A program made the translations under genes and the position numbers. A stretch of DNA of 64,000 bases from CAMAVH01 sp046297835 (GTDB lineage: Bacteria; Pseudomonadota; Alphaproteobacteria; SMXQ01), in the NCBI GenBank assembly GCA_046297835.1, contig JBKBHI010000006.1, positions 1 through 64,000 of the forward strand, written 5' to 3'. Below the pieces are notes generated by a model, which saw only the letters and a program-made list of their open reading frames with translations, ran no database searches and was not told the DNA's origin. Within the stretch, counting starts at the first letter, position 1; each line of letters opens with the position of its first letter. Below, one piece after another: positions 1 through 8,269 of this stretch.

Positions 1-55
1 TCAGCTTCGCTAGCTGCACGGGGTCGCGGGGGCGTTTGATTCGTTTCTCTGCCAT
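1..55 (-). CDS. N-terminus of a small basic protein (partial)
   Basis: An ATG at 55-53 on the minus strand opens a frame that runs off the window edge after 18 codons, reading MAEKRIKRPRDPVQLAKL. From memory this resembles the start of a family of short (about 70-90 aa) basic alphaproteobacterial proteins of unknown role that begin with K-R-P-R-D-x-x-Q-L-A-K-L. The partial frame lies within apparently inserted DNA next to a truncated transporter gene, so it may be cargo or a neighbour of a mobile element. Too little is visible to assign a function. Confidence 0.5.
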   Translation of the reverse strand, partial: MAEKRIKRPRDPVQLAKL

Positions 56-116
56 GCTCCCAATATGGCATGACTCGGCTCTAGGCCCAATAGGGCGGCA
101 CTTTCAAACTGACCCA
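56..116. mobile_element. Putative end of an insertion sequence (IS21-like)
   Basis: Host coding sequence of a transporter resumes in frame at about position 117, directly after a segment whose minus strand begins TGGGTCAGTTTGAAAGTGCC. An outward 5'-TG end with a GGGTCAGTTT motif is, from memory, typical of IS21-family termini. The transposase genes and the other end would lie left of the window. This is inferred from one end only. No target duplication can be checked. Confidence 0.35.
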
Positions 117-854
117 CTACCCGCCGCCGTGCCGGTGGCCTTGACGCGCGCGCCGGCCCCGACGCCGCCTTCGACGGTGCGGCTGCGGCCGCGGCATCTT
201 TACGGCCTGTCGCCGGTCGGCGTGTTCGGTTGCGGCGTGGTCGGGCTGGCCAACGGCGCCTTCTGGTCGCTCGGGCCGCTCTACGCCACCGGGCGCGGCT
301 TCGACCTGACGAGCCTGGCGACCTTCATGGGCCTCACCGTGCTCGGCGGCGCGCTGGCGCAATGGCCGTTCGGCCGCCTTTCGGACCGCCGCGACCGCCG
401 CCAGGTGATCGCGCTCGCCTGCGGCCTGTCGGTGATCGCCGGACTGGCGCTCGCCATCGCCGGCGGGCTGTGGCCGCGCGCGATTTTCCCGCTCGCCATG
501 CTGTTCGGCGCGGCGGCCTTTCCGCTCTACGCGCTGTGCGTCGCCCACGCCAACGACATGATGGCGAAGGACGAGTTCGTCGAGGCGTCGAGCGGGCTGT
601 TGCTCGCCAACGGCATCGGCTCGGCCATCGGGCCGATCTTCGCGTCGCTGGCGATGAGCGGGCTCGGCCCGTCGGGCCTGTTCGTCTATACGGCGGGGAT
701 CCACGCGCTGATGCTGGCCTTCGTGCTCCACCGCATCCGCCAACGCGCGCCGGCCCCGCCCGAGGAGCGCGGCAGCTTCGCGCCGGTGTCGGAAAGCTCG
801 CCCGCCGTGATCACGCTCGATCCGCGCTCGGACGAGGCTACCCCGGCTCCTTGA
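117..854 (+). pseudogene. MFS transporter, C-terminal half only (5'-truncated)
   Basis: The frame reads P-V-A-L-T-R-A-P-A-P-T-P-P and then about six hydrophobic segments (LSPVGVFGCGVVGLANGAFW, a glycine-rich helix before GRLSDRRDRR, and later helices). This matches the second half of a roughly 400-residue major facilitator superfamily transporter, including the loop motif G-R-L-S-D-R-x-D-R-R. The first six helices are missing. An ATG at 36 keeps the frame open but lies in unrelated inserted sequence, so the encoded start is artificial. The 3' end overlaps the convergent ABC permease gene by 17 bp. The substrate cannot be predicted, and the gene is most likely inactive. Confidence 0.75.
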
Positions 855-1620
855 GCGCGCTGTCGTGCCAGCGCCGCAGCAAGAGGCGCGACAAGAGATC
901 GAGCGCGGCGTAGATCAGCACGCCGGCCAGCGCCAGCAGCGTCAAGGCCGCGAACAGACGCGGAATCTGCAGCCGGTAGCCCGATTCGAGAATGCGGAAG
1001 GCGAGGCCGGTCTCCGCGCCGCCGGTGCCGGCGACGAACTCCGCCACCACCGCGCCGACCAGCGACAGGCCGCCCGACACGCGCAGGCCGGTGAGAAAAT
1101 AGGGCAGGGCGGCGGGCGCGCGCAGCAGGCGCAGGCTCTGCCAGCGGCTCGCGCCATAGAGCCGGAACAGATCGCGCAGGTTCTTGTCGGCGGCGTTGAG
1201 CCCGGTCGTGGTCGCCGCGACGATGGGGAAGAAGGCGACGATCCAGGCGCACAGCACGAGCGCCAGCGTCGTGTCGTCGGCCCAGATGATGATCAGCGGC
1301 GCGATGGCGACCACCGGCGTCACCTGGGCGATCACCGCGTAGGGCAGCAGGCTGCGCTCGATCAGGCGCGATTGCGCCATGACGACGGCGAGCAGGACGC
1401 CGCCGAGCGCGGCGGCGGCGAGCGCCAGGCCGGTGATCTTGAGCGTGATCCAGAGCGCGCCGAGCAGGCTCGCGCCGTCGCGCCACAGCGTCTCGGCGAT
1501 CAGCAGCGGGCCGGGCAGGACATAGACCGGCACGGCGTAGAGCCGGGTCAGCCCTTCCCACAAGGCGAGGGCGAGCGCGCCGAGGGCGAAGGGCGCGAGG
1601 CGGCTCAGCAGGCGCATCAT
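838..1620 (-). CDS. ABC transporter permease (SsuC/TauC/ThiX-type)
   Basis: A 260-residue inner-membrane permease with about six hydrophobic segments. It carries the EAA-like cytoplasmic loop of the BPD_transp_1 family around L-F-R-L-Y-G-A-S-R-W-Q-S-L-R. This type pairs with SsuB/TauB-like ATPases and NMT1/THI5-like binding proteins, which are encoded immediately upstream. Its start overlaps the ATPase stop by four bases (ATGA), indicating translational coupling. The substrate is unknown: family members import aliphatic sulfonates, taurine, nitrate, riboflavin or thiamine pyrimidine precursors. It is the last gene of the nine-gene minus-strand run. Confidence 0.85.
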   Translation of the reverse strand: MMRLLSRLAPFALGALALALWEGLTRLYAVPVYVLPGPLLIAETLWRDGASLLGALWITLKITGLALAAAALGGVLLAVVMAQSRLIERSLLPYAVIAQVTPVVAIAPLIIIWADDTTLALVLCAWIVAFFPIVAATTTGLNAADKNLRDLFRLYGASRWQSLRLLRAPAALPYFLTGLRVSGGLSLVGAVVAEFVAGTGGAETGLAFRILESGYRLQIPRLFAALTLLALAGVLIYAALDLLSRLLLRRWHDSALKEPG

Positions 1621-2369
1621 GCCGCGTCTCCCATCGCCTGCGCCAAACGGTCCGAGAGCCGGCGGCAGATCGCGCCATAGGCCGGATCGGTGCGCAAATC
1701 GGGAACGCGCAGCGCCGGCAGGTCGATCGGCTCGTCGGCGACGACGCGGCCGGGGCGCGGCGACATGACGAGGACGCGCTGCGACAGGAAGGCCGCCTCG
1801 AACACGCTATGGGTGACGAACATCACCGTGCAGCGGCGCTCGCGCCAGATCCGCAGCAGGTCGTCGTTGAGCTTGAAGCGCGCGATCTCGTCGAGCGCGG
1901 CGAACGGCTCGTCGAGCAGCAGCAGCTTCGGGTTCGTGACCAGGGCGCGGGCCAAGGCCGCGCGCATCTTCATGCCGCCCGACAGTTCGCGCGGGAACGC
2001 GCCTGCGAACTCGCCGAGGCCGACGAGATCGAGCGCGGCGTCGGCGTCGGCGGAGCGGCCGGTCAAGCGGAGCGGCAGGCGGACGTTGTCGCGCACGCTG
2101 GCCCACGGCATCAGCGTCGGCTCCTGGAAGACGAAGCCGATGTCGCCCGGCGCGGGTTTGTCGCTGGGCCAGACGACGGCGCCGCCGGTCGGCGTCTGCA
2201 ATCCGGCGATCAGGCGCAGCAGCGTCGATTTGCCGCAGCCCGAGGGGCCGAGCAGGCTGACGAAATCGCCGTCGCCGACGTGAAGATCGACGCCGCCCAG
2301 CGCCGTCACGCCGGTCTCGTAGCGCAGCGACAGGCCGTGAAGGCGGAGCAGGCCGGCGGCGGCCGTCAT
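1617..2369 (-). CDS. ABC transporter ATP-binding protein (SsuB/TauB-type)
   Basis: A 250-residue ATPase with Walker A GPSGCGKSTLL (about residues 40-50), Q-loop VFQEPTLMPW, signature LSGGMKMRAALARAL, Walker B LLLLDEPFAALD and a switch histidine in FVTHSVFEA. The length and motifs are those of the SsuB/TauB/NrtD group that energises uptake with the adjacent permease. It lies 7 bp downstream of the binding-protein gene and overlaps the permease start by four bases. The signature LSGGM(K)MR is typical of this group. The substrate is not evident. Confidence 0.88.
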   Translation of the reverse strand: MTAAAGLLRLHGLSLRYETGVTALGGVDLHVGDGDFVSLLGPSGCGKSTLLRLIAGLQTPTGGAVVWPSDKPAPGDIGFVFQEPTLMPWASVRDNVRLPLRLTGRSADADAALDLVGLGEFAGAFPRELSGGMKMRAALARALVTNPKLLLLDEPFAALDEIARFKLNDDLLRIWRERRCTVMFVTHSVFEAAFLSQRVLVMSPRPGRVVADEPIDLPALRVPDLRTDPAYGAICRRLSDRLAQAMGDAA

Positions 2370-2376
2370 GGCGCGG

Positions 2377-3384
2377 CTATTTCTTGCGCTCGATGCCGAC
2401 GCGCTTGTTGACGAACCGCAGCGCGTAGGCCTCGGTGACGTCCATCTCCTTCGGATAGAGCCCTTCGGCGACCATCATGTCGAAGAACTCTTTCCAGCGC
2501 GCGTGGCTCATCGCGCCGATGCCGAGCTCGGCGGCCTCGCCCGAATCGACGATGCCGTATTCGATCATCTTGGCGCGGCCGTAGGCGAGCAGGGCGTCGG
2601 TCATCTCCGGGTTGTCGCGCTTGATCAGCGCGTCGCCGGGGGCGGGATCGCCGTAGAGATAATCGTACCAGCCTTCGATGCTAGCATCGACGAACGCCTG
2701 CACCAGCGCCGGGTTCTCGTTGGCGAGCTTGTGCGAGGTCGAGATCAGCGCGCCGTAGCTGGCGTAGCCGGCGTCGGCCAGCAGCATCACCGCCGGCTTG
2801 ACGCCCTGGCTCTCCATGAGGAACGGCTCGCTGCCGAGATAGCCCTGCTGGATCGCCTGCGGGTTGGTGAGGAACGGCGCGATGTTGAACGTGTAGGGCC
2901 GGATCTGCGAATTGTCGTAGCCGAAGCGGGCGCGCAGGAAGTTCCACGAGCCGACCCGCGTGTCGCTGCCGATGTAGATCGGCTTGCCGCGCAGCGTCTC
3001 GAGCGTGTCGTTGCCCTGGCCGGCATGGGCGATCAGCACCGCCGGATCCTTCTGGAACAGCGCCGCGACAGCGACCATGGGGATGCGTTCGCGCGTGTAG
3101 TTCAGCGCGATGAAGCTGTTGGACGACAGGCTGAAATCGACGCGCCCGGCGGCGAGCAATTGCGCGTGGTTGATCTGCGGCCCGCCCTGGCGCAGCGCCA
3201 CATCGAGGCCGCGCGTGGCGTAGAAGCCGCGGGCGACGGCTTGATAGAAGCCGCCGTGCTCGGCCTGGGCGCGCCAGTCGGTGCCGAACGAGACTTTCTG
3301 CTGGGCGGCGGCCGGCTGGGCGAGCGCGGCGAGGCCGGCGAGGGCGAGGAGCAGCGGCGCGAATTTCATGGGCACGAGTTTCAT
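2377..3384 (-). CDS. ABC substrate-binding protein, NMT1/THI5-like
   Basis: A 335-residue periplasmic protein with a signal peptide (basic start, hydrophobic LLLALAGLAALAQPAAAQ, cleavage near A-A-A-Q). The mature part starts V-S-F-G-T-D-W-R-A-Q-A-E-H-G-G-F-Y-Q-A, the usual opening of NMT1/THI5-like binding proteins (ThiY, RibY, SsuA, TauA relatives). The W-x5-H-x-G-F pattern is closest to the pyrimidine-precursor or riboflavin-type members, so a vitamin-related ligand is possible but unproven. The gene sits 21 bp after the RimK-like ligase gene and precedes its own ATPase by 7 bp. A second, partial member of the superfamily lies at the right edge of the window. Confidence 0.82.
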   Translation of the reverse strand: MKLVPMKFAPLLLALAGLAALAQPAAAQQKVSFGTDWRAQAEHGGFYQAVARGFYATRGLDVALRQGGPQINHAQLLAAGRVDFSLSSNSFIALNYTRERIPMVAVAALFQKDPAVLIAHAGQGNDTLETLRGKPIYIGSDTRVGSWNFLRARFGYDNSQIRPYTFNIAPFLTNPQAIQQGYLGSEPFLMESQGVKPAVMLLADAGYASYGALISTSHKLANENPALVQAFVDASIEGWYDYLYGDPAPGDALIKRDNPEMTDALLAYGRAKMIEYGIVDSGEAAELGIGAMSHARWKEFFDMMVAEGLYPKEMDVTEAYALRFVNKRVGIERKK

Positions 3385-3405
3385 GGCGAACCTCGAAGGA
3401 TGCGG

Positions 3406-4950
3406 TTAGGGCGATGAGGCGGCGGACGGTTCGGCGGCGGCGGGCCGCGCGGCGGCGGGCAGCGTGGCGTTGCGCTTCTCGATGCGGCGGATGAAGTCGC
3501 GGACGATCAGGCGGTAGAGCTCGTCCTTCAGCACCGCGTCCTCGACGCCGGCGTCGATGTTCGGATTGTCGTTGATCTCGATGACGTAGACGCCGTCCGG
3601 CGTCTGCTTGATGTCGACGCCGTGCAGCCCGTCGCCGATCAGGCTGGCCGCCTTGGTGGCGATGTCGATGATCTCGCGCGGCGCGTCCTCGACCGCGAAG
3701 GAGCGATCGTCGCCCTCGCTGTAATCGGTCTGGCCGCCATTGTGATACTTCAGCACCTGCCAATGGCCCTTGGCCATGAAATACTGGCAGACGAAGATCG
3801 GCTTGTGGTTGAGCACGCCGACGCGCCAGTCGTATTCCGTCTGCATGAACTCCTGGGCGAGGATCAGGTCGGATTCCTCGAACAGCTTGCCGGCCAGCTC
3901 GTCGAGCTCCTCGCGGCTCTGCACCTTGTGCACGCCGCGCGAGAACGAGCCGTCGGGAATCTTGATGACCACCGGGTAGCCGAATTCGGCCTCGACGCGG
4001 TCGAGCTGACGGCGGTCGAGCGTGAGGGTGCGTGGCGTCGGCACGCCGTTGGCGTTGAGCAGCTCGGCGAGATAGATCTTGTTGGTGCATTTGAGGATGG
4101 CCTGCGGGCTGTCGATCACCGGCATGCCCTCGTCCTCGGCCTTGCGCGCGAAGCGGTAGGTGTGGTCGTCGAGGTCGGTCGTCTCGCGGATGAACAGCGC
4201 GTCGTATTCCGGCAGGCGGCTGAAATCCTTGCGCGTGATCAATTCCATCTCGACGCCCATCTGCTCGCCGATGCGGATGAATTTGCGCAGCGCGCGCTCG
4301 TTCGACGGCGGCAGGCGCTCCTGCGGATTGTGCAGGATGGCGATGGAATAGACCGCCGGCACGTCCGGCTTAGCGGCGCGCCAGGCGCTGCGCGTGTAAC
4401 GGTCGAGCGCCGCGGCGAAGGCGTCCTCCTGGCCGGCCGGCAGGTCTTTGATCGAGATCGGCCGGATGGCGATGATCTCCCAGCCTTCCTTGCCGTTGCG
4501 CAAATCCACCGCCAGCAGCGGCGCGCGGAACAGGTCGAAGATGCGCCGCGCCAGCTCGCGCAGACGGATGTCGTCCGATGCGCCGAAGAACAGATGGATG
4601 GTGAAGCCGACCGGATCGGCGTCGCCGTCCGAGAAGGTTTTGCGCAGCAGGTCGTTCAGCTCCGGCAGGTCGTTCTGATAGAGCCGCTTCCAATTGAGGT
4701 CGAGCAGCACTTCGACCGACGGGATGACCTTCTGGCCGCGCGCCTCGGCGAGCAAGGATGAATAATAACCGAGCGACAGATAGCTATAGTCGCGGCACAG
4801 ATTGATGACGCGCGCCGACGCCGGCGGTTTCTTGCCGTTGTCCTTGGCGAAATCCTTGGCGACGAAATCCTTGGCCGTCAGCACGTGCCGGTTGGGCGCG
4901 GGCCATTTGAAGTCTTCTTCGCGGTCGACGACGATGATGTGCTGGCTCAT
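3406..4950 (-). CDS. RimK-family ATP-grasp ligase with RLAN N-terminal domain
   Basis: A 514-residue protein. Residues about 1-200 begin with SQHIIVVDREEDFKWPAP and include INLCRDYSYLSLGYYSSLLA, hallmarks of the RimK-like ATP-grasp N-terminal (RLAN) domain. Residues about 250-490 form an ATP-grasp fold with the nucleotide loop YPVVIKIPDGSFSRGVHKV and the metal site DGVYVIEINDNPNIDAG. RimK relatives ligate glutamate or other amino acids to protein or peptide amines using ATP. The gene directly follows a GNAT-peptidase C39 gene (7 bp gap), a pairing known from comparative genomics of ATP-grasp amidoligases. The target is unknown. The C-terminus is alanine/proline-rich. Confidence 0.85.
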   Translation of the reverse strand: MSQHIIVVDREEDFKWPAPNRHVLTAKDFVAKDFAKDNGKKPPASARVINLCRDYSYLSLGYYSSLLAEARGQKVIPSVEVLLDLNWKRLYQNDLPELNDLLRKTFSDGDADPVGFTIHLFFGASDDIRLRELARRIFDLFRAPLLAVDLRNGKEGWEIIAIRPISIKDLPAGQEDAFAAALDRYTRSAWRAAKPDVPAVYSIAILHNPQERLPPSNERALRKFIRIGEQMGVEMELITRKDFSRLPEYDALFIRETTDLDDHTYRFARKAEDEGMPVIDSPQAILKCTNKIYLAELLNANGVPTPRTLTLDRRQLDRVEAEFGYPVVIKIPDGSFSRGVHKVQSREELDELAGKLFEESDLILAQEFMQTEYDWRVGVLNHKPIFVCQYFMAKGHWQVLKYHNGGQTDYSEGDDRSFAVEDAPREIIDIATKAASLIGDGLHGVDIKQTPDGVYVIEINDNPNIDAGVEDAVLKDELYRLIVRDFIRRIEKRNATLPAAARPAAAEPSAASSP

Positions 4951-4957
4951 GACGCGC

Positions 4958-6145
4958 TCACTTGCCGCGGCGCGGCTTGACGATCAGCGCCGCTTTCTTG
5001 TGCTGCGCGCCGTAGCGGGCCATGCGGTCGAACGTGCGTTGCGGCACCGGAATGTGCATGCGGTCGGTCTGTGTCTTGGCTTCATCGACGTCGACGTAAG
5101 GATCGTGCACGTAAACATACGTATCGTCGAAGCCGGTCACAACCACCCAGTGCAGCTCCTTGCGCCGGTCGAACTGGTAGGACGAGACGAGCACGATCGG
5201 AATGCCGCCGGCGTCGAATTTGGCGCGCATATCGGCGAGGGTCAAGGCGCGCGGAACCCGCCTGACTTTCGTGCCGTCCAGCTGATCGAGGAAATCCTGG
5301 TGGACGGCGCGGATCACGTCGCGCTTCATCTCGCTGCGCACGGTCTCGACGAAGGGCACGCCGCGCTCGTTGGTGTAGATCTCGACGTCGAAGCCGCGCT
5401 TCCAGGCGGCGAGCGCCAAGCCTTGCGCGCTGGTGCCGCCGTGGCCCTGGGTCATGAAGATGGTGGTGGCTTCGCGCCAGATGCGCAGCTCTTCGATCGC
5501 CGTCATCGGCCGTTTGCGGTCGAGCGCGTGCATCGCCATCATCACCGCTGCCGGGCCGCAGGTGAAGTCGAGGCGCTGGCGGTAATAGGGCACGCGGGTG
5601 ACGTTGGGCGCGAGGCCCGGCGCGATGATCTTGTCCATCCGCACGGCGTCGGCGTCGTCGTCGTAATATTGGCTGTGGGTGGCGAAGGGCTTGTAGCCCA
5701 TGCTGCGGTAGAACGCCTGGGTGTCCTTGTCCTCGGCCCTGACTTCGAGCCGCATGTAGGCGGCCGACCGCTCGCGCGCGGCGTCCTCGGCGGCGCGCAG
5801 CAAGGCGCGGCCGACGCCCTTGGCGCGCCAGCGCGGCGCGACCGCGATGGAATAGAGCCGCGCCAGCGACGTGTTGCGGTTGTAGGACACCATGGCGTAG
5901 CCGCGCACTTCGCCGCTGTCGCGGTCGGCCTCGACCAGCGTGGTGGCCTTGCCCTTGGACAGCATGTAGCGAAAGCTGCGCTGCGACAGGCGATCGGTCG
6001 GGAAGGACTGATGCTCGATCATCAGCAGCGCCGGGATGTCCTCTTCGCGCGCCGGCCGGATGACGCGCGCGCCAGCCGCCGACGCGGGCGGACGCCGCTT
6101 GGCCGCGCGCTTCTTCGGGCTGGTCTTGCGCGTCGCGCGTTTCAT
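4958..6145 (-). CDS. GNAT acetyltransferase - peptidase C39-like fusion
   Basis: A 395-residue two-domain protein with start ATG at 6145 overlapping the upstream glycosyltransferase stop (ATGA). After a basic tail (MKRATRKTSPKKRAAKRRP), residues about 27-175 form a RimI-like GNAT domain with acetyl-CoA loop VAPRWRAKGVGRALLRAAED. Residues about 185-380 form a papain-like C39 peptidase with Cys196 in RLDFTCGPAA, His in LHWVVVTGFDD and Asp in VHDPYVDVD. Such fusions occur beside RimK/RLAN ligases. A plausible but untested role is cleaving a substrate while acetylating or capping it. The reading frame stays open far upstream of 6145 but that part is not protein-like. Confidence 0.85.
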   Translation of the reverse strand: MKRATRKTSPKKRAAKRRPPASAAGARVIRPAREEDIPALLMIEHQSFPTDRLSQRSFRYMLSKGKATTLVEADRDSGEVRGYAMVSYNRNTSLARLYSIAVAPRWRAKGVGRALLRAAEDAARERSAAYMRLEVRAEDKDTQAFYRSMGYKPFATHSQYYDDDADAVRMDKIIAPGLAPNVTRVPYYRQRLDFTCGPAAVMMAMHALDRKRPMTAIEELRIWREATTIFMTQGHGGTSAQGLALAAWKRGFDVEIYTNERGVPFVETVRSEMKRDVIRAVHQDFLDQLDGTKVRRVPRALTLADMRAKFDAGGIPIVLVSSYQFDRRKELHWVVVTGFDDTYVYVHDPYVDVDEAKTQTDRMHIPVPQRTFDRMARYGAQHKKAALIVKPRRGK

Positions 6146-7356
6146 CTGCGGCCGTCGTCTCCCATGGGGTCTTCCTCTGGCGTCAGCAGGCGGCGATAGA
6201 GCGCCATGGTGGCGGCGACCACTGTGGCGTCGCCGAAAATCTCTTCTGCCCGTCGGCGCGCCGCCGCGCCCATGCGCCGGCGAGCTTCGCCGTCGCCCGC
6301 CAGACGTTGCAGCGCGTCGGCCAGCGCCGTCGCGTCGCGCGGCGGCACCAGAAGGCCGGTCTCGTCGTCGACGACCACTTCGCGCAGGCCCGGCCCGTCG
6401 ACCGCGATCATCGGCCGGCCGGCCGCGGCGGCCTCCAGCAGGCTTTTCGGCACGCCCTCGCCATACCAGGAGGGCAGCACGGCGATATGGCTGTCGCGCC
6501 ACAGCTTGGCGACATCGTCGCAAAAGCCGACCCACTCGACAATGCCTTCCTCGTGCCACGCGCGCAGCTGCGATTCGGGGATCGTCGCCATGTTTTCGGG
6601 ATCTGGCGTGCCGGCCAGGATCACGCGCAGCGGAACGCCGCGCCCGCGCAGGATGCGCGCCGCCTCGACGAGAACACCGGCGCCCTTGTCCCAAATCATG
6701 CGCGAGACCTGGGCCGCGACCGGCGGCCGCGCGGCGTCGGCCGGCGGCTCGGCGGCCGGCGCGTAATGCGCGAGATCGACGCCGGAGCCCTTGATCAGCG
6801 CGAGGCGCGCCGGATCGACCAGCCGGCCGTCGGTCAGCAACCGGCCATCCTCCGGATTCTGCACGATCACGCGGGCGTTCGGCCGATCGAGCAGCAGGCG
6901 GATCGCCAGCTTGACCGGCGGACGCAGCAAGCGCGCTTTCAGGCTGGCGGAGGTGAAGATCGAGCCGAGGCCGGCGATCATGTTGACCATGCGCGGCGCG
7001 CCGGGTCTTCCAAGGCGGGCGAATCGCGCGGCGAGCGAGCCGAGCAACACCGGCTTGATGGCGATCTGATGGATCATGTCCGGCTTCTCGCGCCGGTAGA
7101 TGGCGAGGATTTCGAAAAAGCTCGCCAACTCGCGTAGCGGATTGCCGATGCTGCGGTTGAAATGCTTGAGCGGCGTGAGGCCGAACCCTTCGGCGCGGAT
7201 CGCTTCGCCGTGCGCCGCGACGCGGCAGGCAACATGGACATCGTAGCCGGCGTCGCGCGCGGCGCGCGCCAGCGGCAGTCGATGCGAGCAGAAATACCAG
7301 TCTTCGGTGACGAAGAAGACCAGCTTCGGCTTCGCCGAGGCGGTGGCGGCGCTCAT
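6142..7356 (-). CDS. Glycosyltransferase family 4 (group 1)
   Basis: A 404-residue GT-B glycosyltransferase. The N-terminal part begins KLVFFVTEDWYFCSHRLPLA, the usual opening of capsule and exopolysaccharide transferases of this family. The C-terminal donor-binding part has GSGVDLAHYAP, MATIPESQL and the E-x7-E signature in GEGVPKSLLEAAAAGRPMIA. It likely adds a sugar from a nucleotide-sugar donor on the cytoplasmic face of the membrane. ATG at 7356 gives the conserved start; 13 bp separate it from the methyltransferase stop, and its own stop overlaps the GNAT-C39 start. Confidence 0.88.
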   Translation of the reverse strand: MSAATASAKPKLVFFVTEDWYFCSHRLPLARAARDAGYDVHVACRVAAHGEAIRAEGFGLTPLKHFNRSIGNPLRELASFFEILAIYRREKPDMIHQIAIKPVLLGSLAARFARLGRPGAPRMVNMIAGLGSIFTSASLKARLLRPPVKLAIRLLLDRPNARVIVQNPEDGRLLTDGRLVDPARLALIKGSGVDLAHYAPAAEPPADAARPPVAAQVSRMIWDKGAGVLVEAARILRGRGVPLRVILAGTPDPENMATIPESQLRAWHEEGIVEWVGFCDDVAKLWRDSHIAVLPSWYGEGVPKSLLEAAAAGRPMIAVDGPGLREVVVDDETGLLVPPRDATALADALQRLAGDGEARRRMGAAARRRAEEIFGDATVVAATMALYRRLLTPEEDPMGDDGRR

Positions 7357-7369
7357 GAGCGAATGCCCA

Positions 7370-8269
7370 TCAGGGGCGGACCACGAAGGTCGCGCCGAAA
7401 ATCCGCAGATCTTCGTCCGACAGGTCGCGGAAGGGCGCGGCGAGCCGCGCGCGCGCCAAGGGCAGCGCGGGCCATTCGCGGCGCGCGGCGGTCTCGACCG
7501 CGAAGCCGGCGGCGCTGAAGGCGGCGACGACTTCGGAATAACGCAGCCGATTGGTGTAGAAGCCGCTGCGTTTGGCGAACCAGGGCCGCTCCCACAGCGC
7601 CTCGCCGAACCGCAGATTGTGCAGCGACGCGCCGAGATGGTCCTTGAAATCGACGACATGGGAACCGACGCCGTTCGGCTTCAGCGCGCGCTTCATCTCG
7701 CGCAGCGTCGCGTCGAACTCGGCGCGCGGCACGTGCTCCAGCACGGCCTGCGAGAAAATCATGTCGAGGCTTTGTCCGCGCACCGCTCGCAGGCCGGCGA
7801 GGCCGTCCTCGCGATAGGCGCAATGGGTGCGGCTCAACATCTCGCGGACCGAACGGCACTCCATCAGCTCGGCGGCGTCGCGCGGCAGCCGCATCGCCGA
7901 GAGCTTCTCGAACAGCGCGCGATAGAGCCGGATGTCGCGCGCCGCGTAGGAGCCGGCATCGACCAGCCAGCCTTCGTCCGCGCCGTGGGCCCAGGCGATG
8001 GCGGCGCTGGCGAGCGAGTCGCCAGGACCGAGCTCGAGATAGGAGAAGCCGGGCGGCGGCGATCCCACGCGCGCGTAATGGTCGCGGAACACGGCGATAG
8101 CGTAATCGGGATCGAGCATGAAGCCCGGCGAGAACAAGCCGAGCTTCTGCCACCATTGCTTGCGCACCGGCAGGCGGCTGAGGACCATCTTGGCGGCGAT
8201 CTTCGACCACCAGGGCAAGGCGGCGCGCCAGCCGCGCGCGCCAGGATTCTCCTGCGGGGCGGCGCTCAT
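7370..8269 (-). CDS. SAM-dependent methyltransferase, surface-glycan context
   Basis: A 299-residue class I methyltransferase. The SAM-binding loop appears as SYLELGPGDSLASAAIAWAHG, followed by DMIFSQAVLEHVPRAEFDATLREMKRALKPNG, the typical methyltransferase-11 region. Start 8269 overlaps the asparagine synthase stop by four bases. Methyltransferases like this are common in O-antigen or exopolysaccharide loci, and with glycosyltransferases on both sides a sugar or capping substrate is likely. The exact target is not visible. Confidence 0.8.
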   Translation of the reverse strand: MSAAPQENPGARGWRAALPWWSKIAAKMVLSRLPVRKQWWQKLGLFSPGFMLDPDYAIAVFRDHYARVGSPPPGFSYLELGPGDSLASAAIAWAHGADEGWLVDAGSYAARDIRLYRALFEKLSAMRLPRDAAELMECRSVREMLSRTHCAYREDGLAGLRAVRGQSLDMIFSQAVLEHVPRAEFDATLREMKRALKPNGVGSHVVDFKDHLGASLHNLRFGEALWERPWFAKRSGFYTNRLRYSEVVAAFSAAGFAVETAARREWPALPLARARLAAPFRDLSDEDLRIFGATFVVRP

